Assembly (NCBI RefSeq): GCF_025118155.1
Contig: NW_026251394.1
Location: forward strand, 124,001 to 188,000
Direction of reading: 5' to 3'
DNA: 64,000 nucleotides
Source of the DNA: Cokeromyces recurvatus
Taxonomy: Eukaryota; Mucoromycota; Mucoromycetes; Mucorales; Mucoraceae
Below, in pieces: positions 61,368 to 64,000 of the stretch (its first letter is position 1; the number at the start of each line of letters is the position of its first letter). The translations under genes were made by a program, and so were the position numbers. The notes under the pieces are model-generated. The model ran no database searches, was not told the DNA's origin, and worked only from the letters and a program-made list of their open reading frames with translations.

Positions 61368-62991
61368 GTGGCAGAAAATAAAATTTCCAACCAATTAGCC
61401 TTCTATTTAATTTTGTTTTATTTTCATATTCTTTTCTCTTTGTACATAAAATATACGATGAGGATATCACTGGTTGTCATGTCTGCTCTTAGTCTGGCAA
61501 CCACTATGATGTTCAGAGGAGAATATACAACTTTAACTATTTCCATCATCATGTCCATCATTGCAGGTTTATTTACTTTTTCAACATTACCAAAACTAAG
61601 AGACACATTTATTAAAGCCCATTTGTCTGGTAAAGATATGCTCAAAGTAAATAAACCCTTATTGTAAGATCATGTTACTTGTAATACGAGGATAACGTAT
61701 ATACTTATAATATGATATAAATTAGACCCGAGACGATGGGTTTACCTGTGGCGATCATTTACATGATTACTTTATTCTTATTTATCCCATTTCCTTTTAT
61801 TGATTGGTTCGAAGGCAATGCTCGATTAGTTCATGAAGACGATCCTAATTTAGGCACTTTCCCATACCATAAGGTAAGGTAGAAGTCAAAATGTAGGTTT
61901 TTGACTATTTAGACTTCTGACTCTCCCTCCCTTTTTTTTCCCGTTTTTTTTTTTTTAGTTAGGAGAAATTCTGTCAGCAATATTAGCTATTCAGTCTATG
62001 ATTTTGTTAGGTTTTGCAGATGATGTATTGGACGTAAGATGGAGATATAAGGTCTGGTTACCAGCTATAGCAGGGATACCACTTATGATATTTTATTATA
62101 CCAATAAGGGAGTTACCTACGTTATGTTGCCATTACAATTGAGGCCTTATTTTGGTGAATTAATTGATTTGGGTAAAGTATAGATGTGTGTATCATCTAG
62201 TTCTAGTTGAGGCAAAAAAAACAACAACTAAATAAATATATACATTAGGGCTATTTTATTATGTTTATATGGGAATGTTAATCATCTTTTGTACACACAG
62301 TATTAATATATTAGCTGGTATTAATGGTATTGAAGCAGGACAGTCTATCGTAATCGGTCTATCTATTGTCATCAATGACCTTCTTTATATTTCTAATAAT
62401 CCAGATCGTGCTAGTGTAGAAATTCATTTATTTAGTCTTTATTTCATGATTCCATTCGTGGGAGTGACATTAGCTTTACTTTGGCATAACTGGTTCCCTG
62501 CTCGACTTTTTGTAGGTGATACATTCTGTTATTTTGCAGGCATGACATTTGCAGTGGTTGGTATTTTAGGGCACTTTACAAAGACATTACTTTTATTCTT
62601 TATGCCACAAATCTTTAATTTCCTTTATTCTTGTCCCCAACTCTTTCACTTTGTTGAGTGTCCACGACATCGTATGCCAAGATTAGATCCTGAAACAGGT
62701 CTGTTGAAATGTTCAACTGTAAGACCGTATGATAAAGACAAATCGATTGGCTTTTTAGGTCGCATCATATTGAAGCTATTGCATACTTTGGGACTTTTAA
62801 AAGTATTTGAGTATGACGAAAAGGAAGGTAGAATCATGGAATGTAACAATTTGACTTTATTGAATTTAGTTCTTGCTCATTTCGGTCCCATGTCAGAAAA
62901 AAATACAACAGCTTGTGTGTTGTTTATCCAAATCTTGGCAAGTTTACTTGGTTTCTTTATTAGATATCAGCTTGTACATTTTGTATATTAA
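61368..62991 (+). CDS. ALG7: UDP-GlcNAc:dolichyl-phosphate GlcNAc-1-P transferase
   Basis: First enzyme of N-glycan precursor assembly on the ER membrane and the tunicamycin target (human DPAGT1). Four exons (61368-61663, 61726-61873, 61959-62172, 62249-62991) give 466 aa with about ten membrane segments. Family motifs are present: LSGKDMLKVNKPLLPETMGL, GFADDVLDVRWRYKVWLPAI with the catalytic Asp pair, INILAGINGIEAGQSIVIG, WFPARLFVGDTFCYFAGMTF, and the loop with ECPRHRMPRLDPETGL. Length is close to the yeast enzyme (448). The first two Met-led codons precede an N-terminal membrane anchor. It lies divergent to the OYE gene and tandem with DPY30, 118 bp downstream. Confidence 0.95.
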
Positions 62992-63109
62992 ATAATAATC
63001 ATCATCATGACTGTGTTTATTACGTAATAATAATGGTGTAGACCTTTTTTTTTTAATTTTAATTTTCACTTTTTTTTTTTTTTTTCTTTTTAATTTGTTT
63101 AATAATCTA

Positions 63110-63581
63110 ATGTCAGAAAATCAACAAAAGTACATCGTATACATCTAATCTATATAGTGATAATAATAAAACTTATTTATATACCAATAGTAATTCACTC
63201 TTGACTTCATCGTCAGCCTCAACACCGACACCGCCAAGAACCAAAATAAAACAAGAAGTAATTATTATAATTTATTTTACTGCACATTGATCCTATAAAA
63301 AAATAACTATAATATTTATTAGGAATCCAATATTACGCAACAGCAAATAGAATCACTTGGATATTCAGCGTTGGAAAATGAACCTACGCCACGATCTTAT
63401 CTTGATTCAACAATAGTTCCAACATTATTAGAAGGAATGAAATTATTAGTAACTGAACGGTTAGTAAGACAATTTAAAACAAACTATAAATATAACTCAT
63501 TTTATTATTAGACCTTCAGATCCACTTGCATTTTTAGGTCGATTCTTACTCAGTAGATCGAATGAAGGACAACGACAATAA
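63110..63581 (+). CDS. SDC1: DPY30-motif protein (COMPASS subunit)
   Basis: Four exons (63110-63129, 63191-63257, 63323-63459, 63512-63581) give 97 aa. The C-terminal Dpy-30 motif is complete: RSYLDSTIVPTLLEGMKLLV followed by TERPSDPLAFLGRFLL, the dimerising helix pair of the H3K4 methyltransferase (COMPASS) subunit Sdc1/DPY30. The N-terminus is short and Ser/Thr/Pro-rich. The intron 1 acceptor could be at 63162 (28-nt intron) or 63190 (61-nt intron); both stay in frame and the longer intron is preferred because 28 nt is too short for efficient splicing. Intron 3 uses a GTTAGT donor. Confidence 0.88.
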
Positions 63582-63675
63582 GAACAAATACATATTCATA
63601 TATTATATTTAAATATCCGCATATTAATATTATATTTAGTGCAACTTTTTTTATTTTATTTTATCTTATTTTACT

Positions 63676-63733
63676 TTTTTTTTTTTTTCCTTCCCTAAGC
63701 TCTTTCTATCTCCTTTCCTTTCCTTTCCTTCTA
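63676..63733 (+). promoter_or_regulatory. CT-rich leader
   Basis: Pyrimidine tract (TTTTTTTTCCTTCCC, CTCCTTTCC repeats) ending about 10 bp before the next start codon. Role inferred from similar tracts in this window. Confidence 0.4.
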
Positions 63734-63743
63734 ATAAAGTATT

Positions 63744-64000
63744 ATGGGCCTGTTTGATAAAATTAAATCGAATGTAGAAATGTGGAAAATAGAAAGATAT
63801 ACTAAACGTAGAAATGTGAATTCTCCTGACTTTGAACAAAAAGGTATACATTTATAAAGAATGAGATTTCATGATAAACTAAGTTTCTTTTTTAGACAAG
63901 GAATTTTATCGTCAAAATTATAAAGATGGAGTTTATCTTCATCAATCACCTGATAACTCGATACGCACAAATAACAATTTTATTAGTTCACTTAGCAGAA
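63744..64000 (+). CDS. Unknown protein, 5' part only
   Basis: Exon 1 (63744-63843) starts MGLFDKIKSNVEMWKIERYT and joins in frame after a 52-nt intron to exon 2 from 63896, which runs off the window. The visible ~68 residues are basic and polar (KRRNVNSPDFEQKDKEFYRQ), without a signal peptide or recognisable domain. The Gly at position 2 is compatible with N-myristoylation, but the context is not a strong match. A CT-rich leader precedes the ATG. Confidence 0.65.

Overview
The window reads as nuclear DNA of an early-diverging filamentous fungus, most likely a Mucoromycotina (Mucorales-type) species. The base composition is very AT-rich. Genes are broken by many short introns (about 55-145 nt) with GTAAGT-like donors and TAG/AAG acceptors. 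Introns and gaps carry long poly(A)/poly(T) runs, and many start codons follow pyrimidine-rich leaders. The gene content is fungal: a PIL1-type eisosome protein, an NDT80/PhoG-type factor, an AreA-type DUF1752 domain, a PHO80/PCL cyclin and a mitochondrial KAS. No bacterial, viral or organellar block is seen. I rebuilt exon chains by hand; nearly all keep frame across every junction, which is the main support for the models.

Left third (1-24.7 kb): a partial WWE-like protein, ALG6 glucosyltransferase, a giant CH / coiled-coil / GAS2-domain protein resembling animal spectraplakins, GOT1, an ArsB-like ion transporter divergent from GOT1, a small DUF1752 protein, a small Pro/Gln/Tyr-rich protein, a GT49-like (LARGE-type) glycosyltransferase, an unrecognised helical protein and an NDT80-family transcription factor.

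Middle (24.7-46.5 kb): gene-poor flanks with a tRNA-Leu(AAG), a CNNM/Mam3-type DUF21-CBS protein, COG3, a small secreted protein only 101 bp upstream of PIL1, a possible Cys-rich small protein, a minus-strand tandem (HMG-box, AAAP amino-acid transporter, unknown 99-aa protein, REEP/Yop1-type protein), and a mucin-like single-pass membrane protein with a cytosolic SH3 domain.

Right part (46.5-64 kb): a gene-poor region with a GC-rich, strongly foldable candidate RNA, a doubtful gene fragment and a decayed Tc1/mariner-like transposase; then a PCL-type cyclin, and a dense stretch holding POLD4, a small hydrophilic protein, NIPSNAP, a mitochondrial KAS whose stop codon lies 11 bp from that of NIPSNAP, an old-yellow-enzyme homologue, ALG7, a DPY30 subunit and a partial unknown gene.

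Several genes serve the secretory pathway (ALG6 and ALG7 in N-glycan precursor synthesis, COG3 and GOT1 in Golgi traffic, GT49, REEP). They are scattered, on different strands and have separate promoters, so I do not read them as a cluster. I found no clear new multi-gene system. The best leads are the spectraplakin-like protein, the structured RNA candidate, the SH3 sensor-like membrane protein and the GT49 protein lacking the DxD motif.
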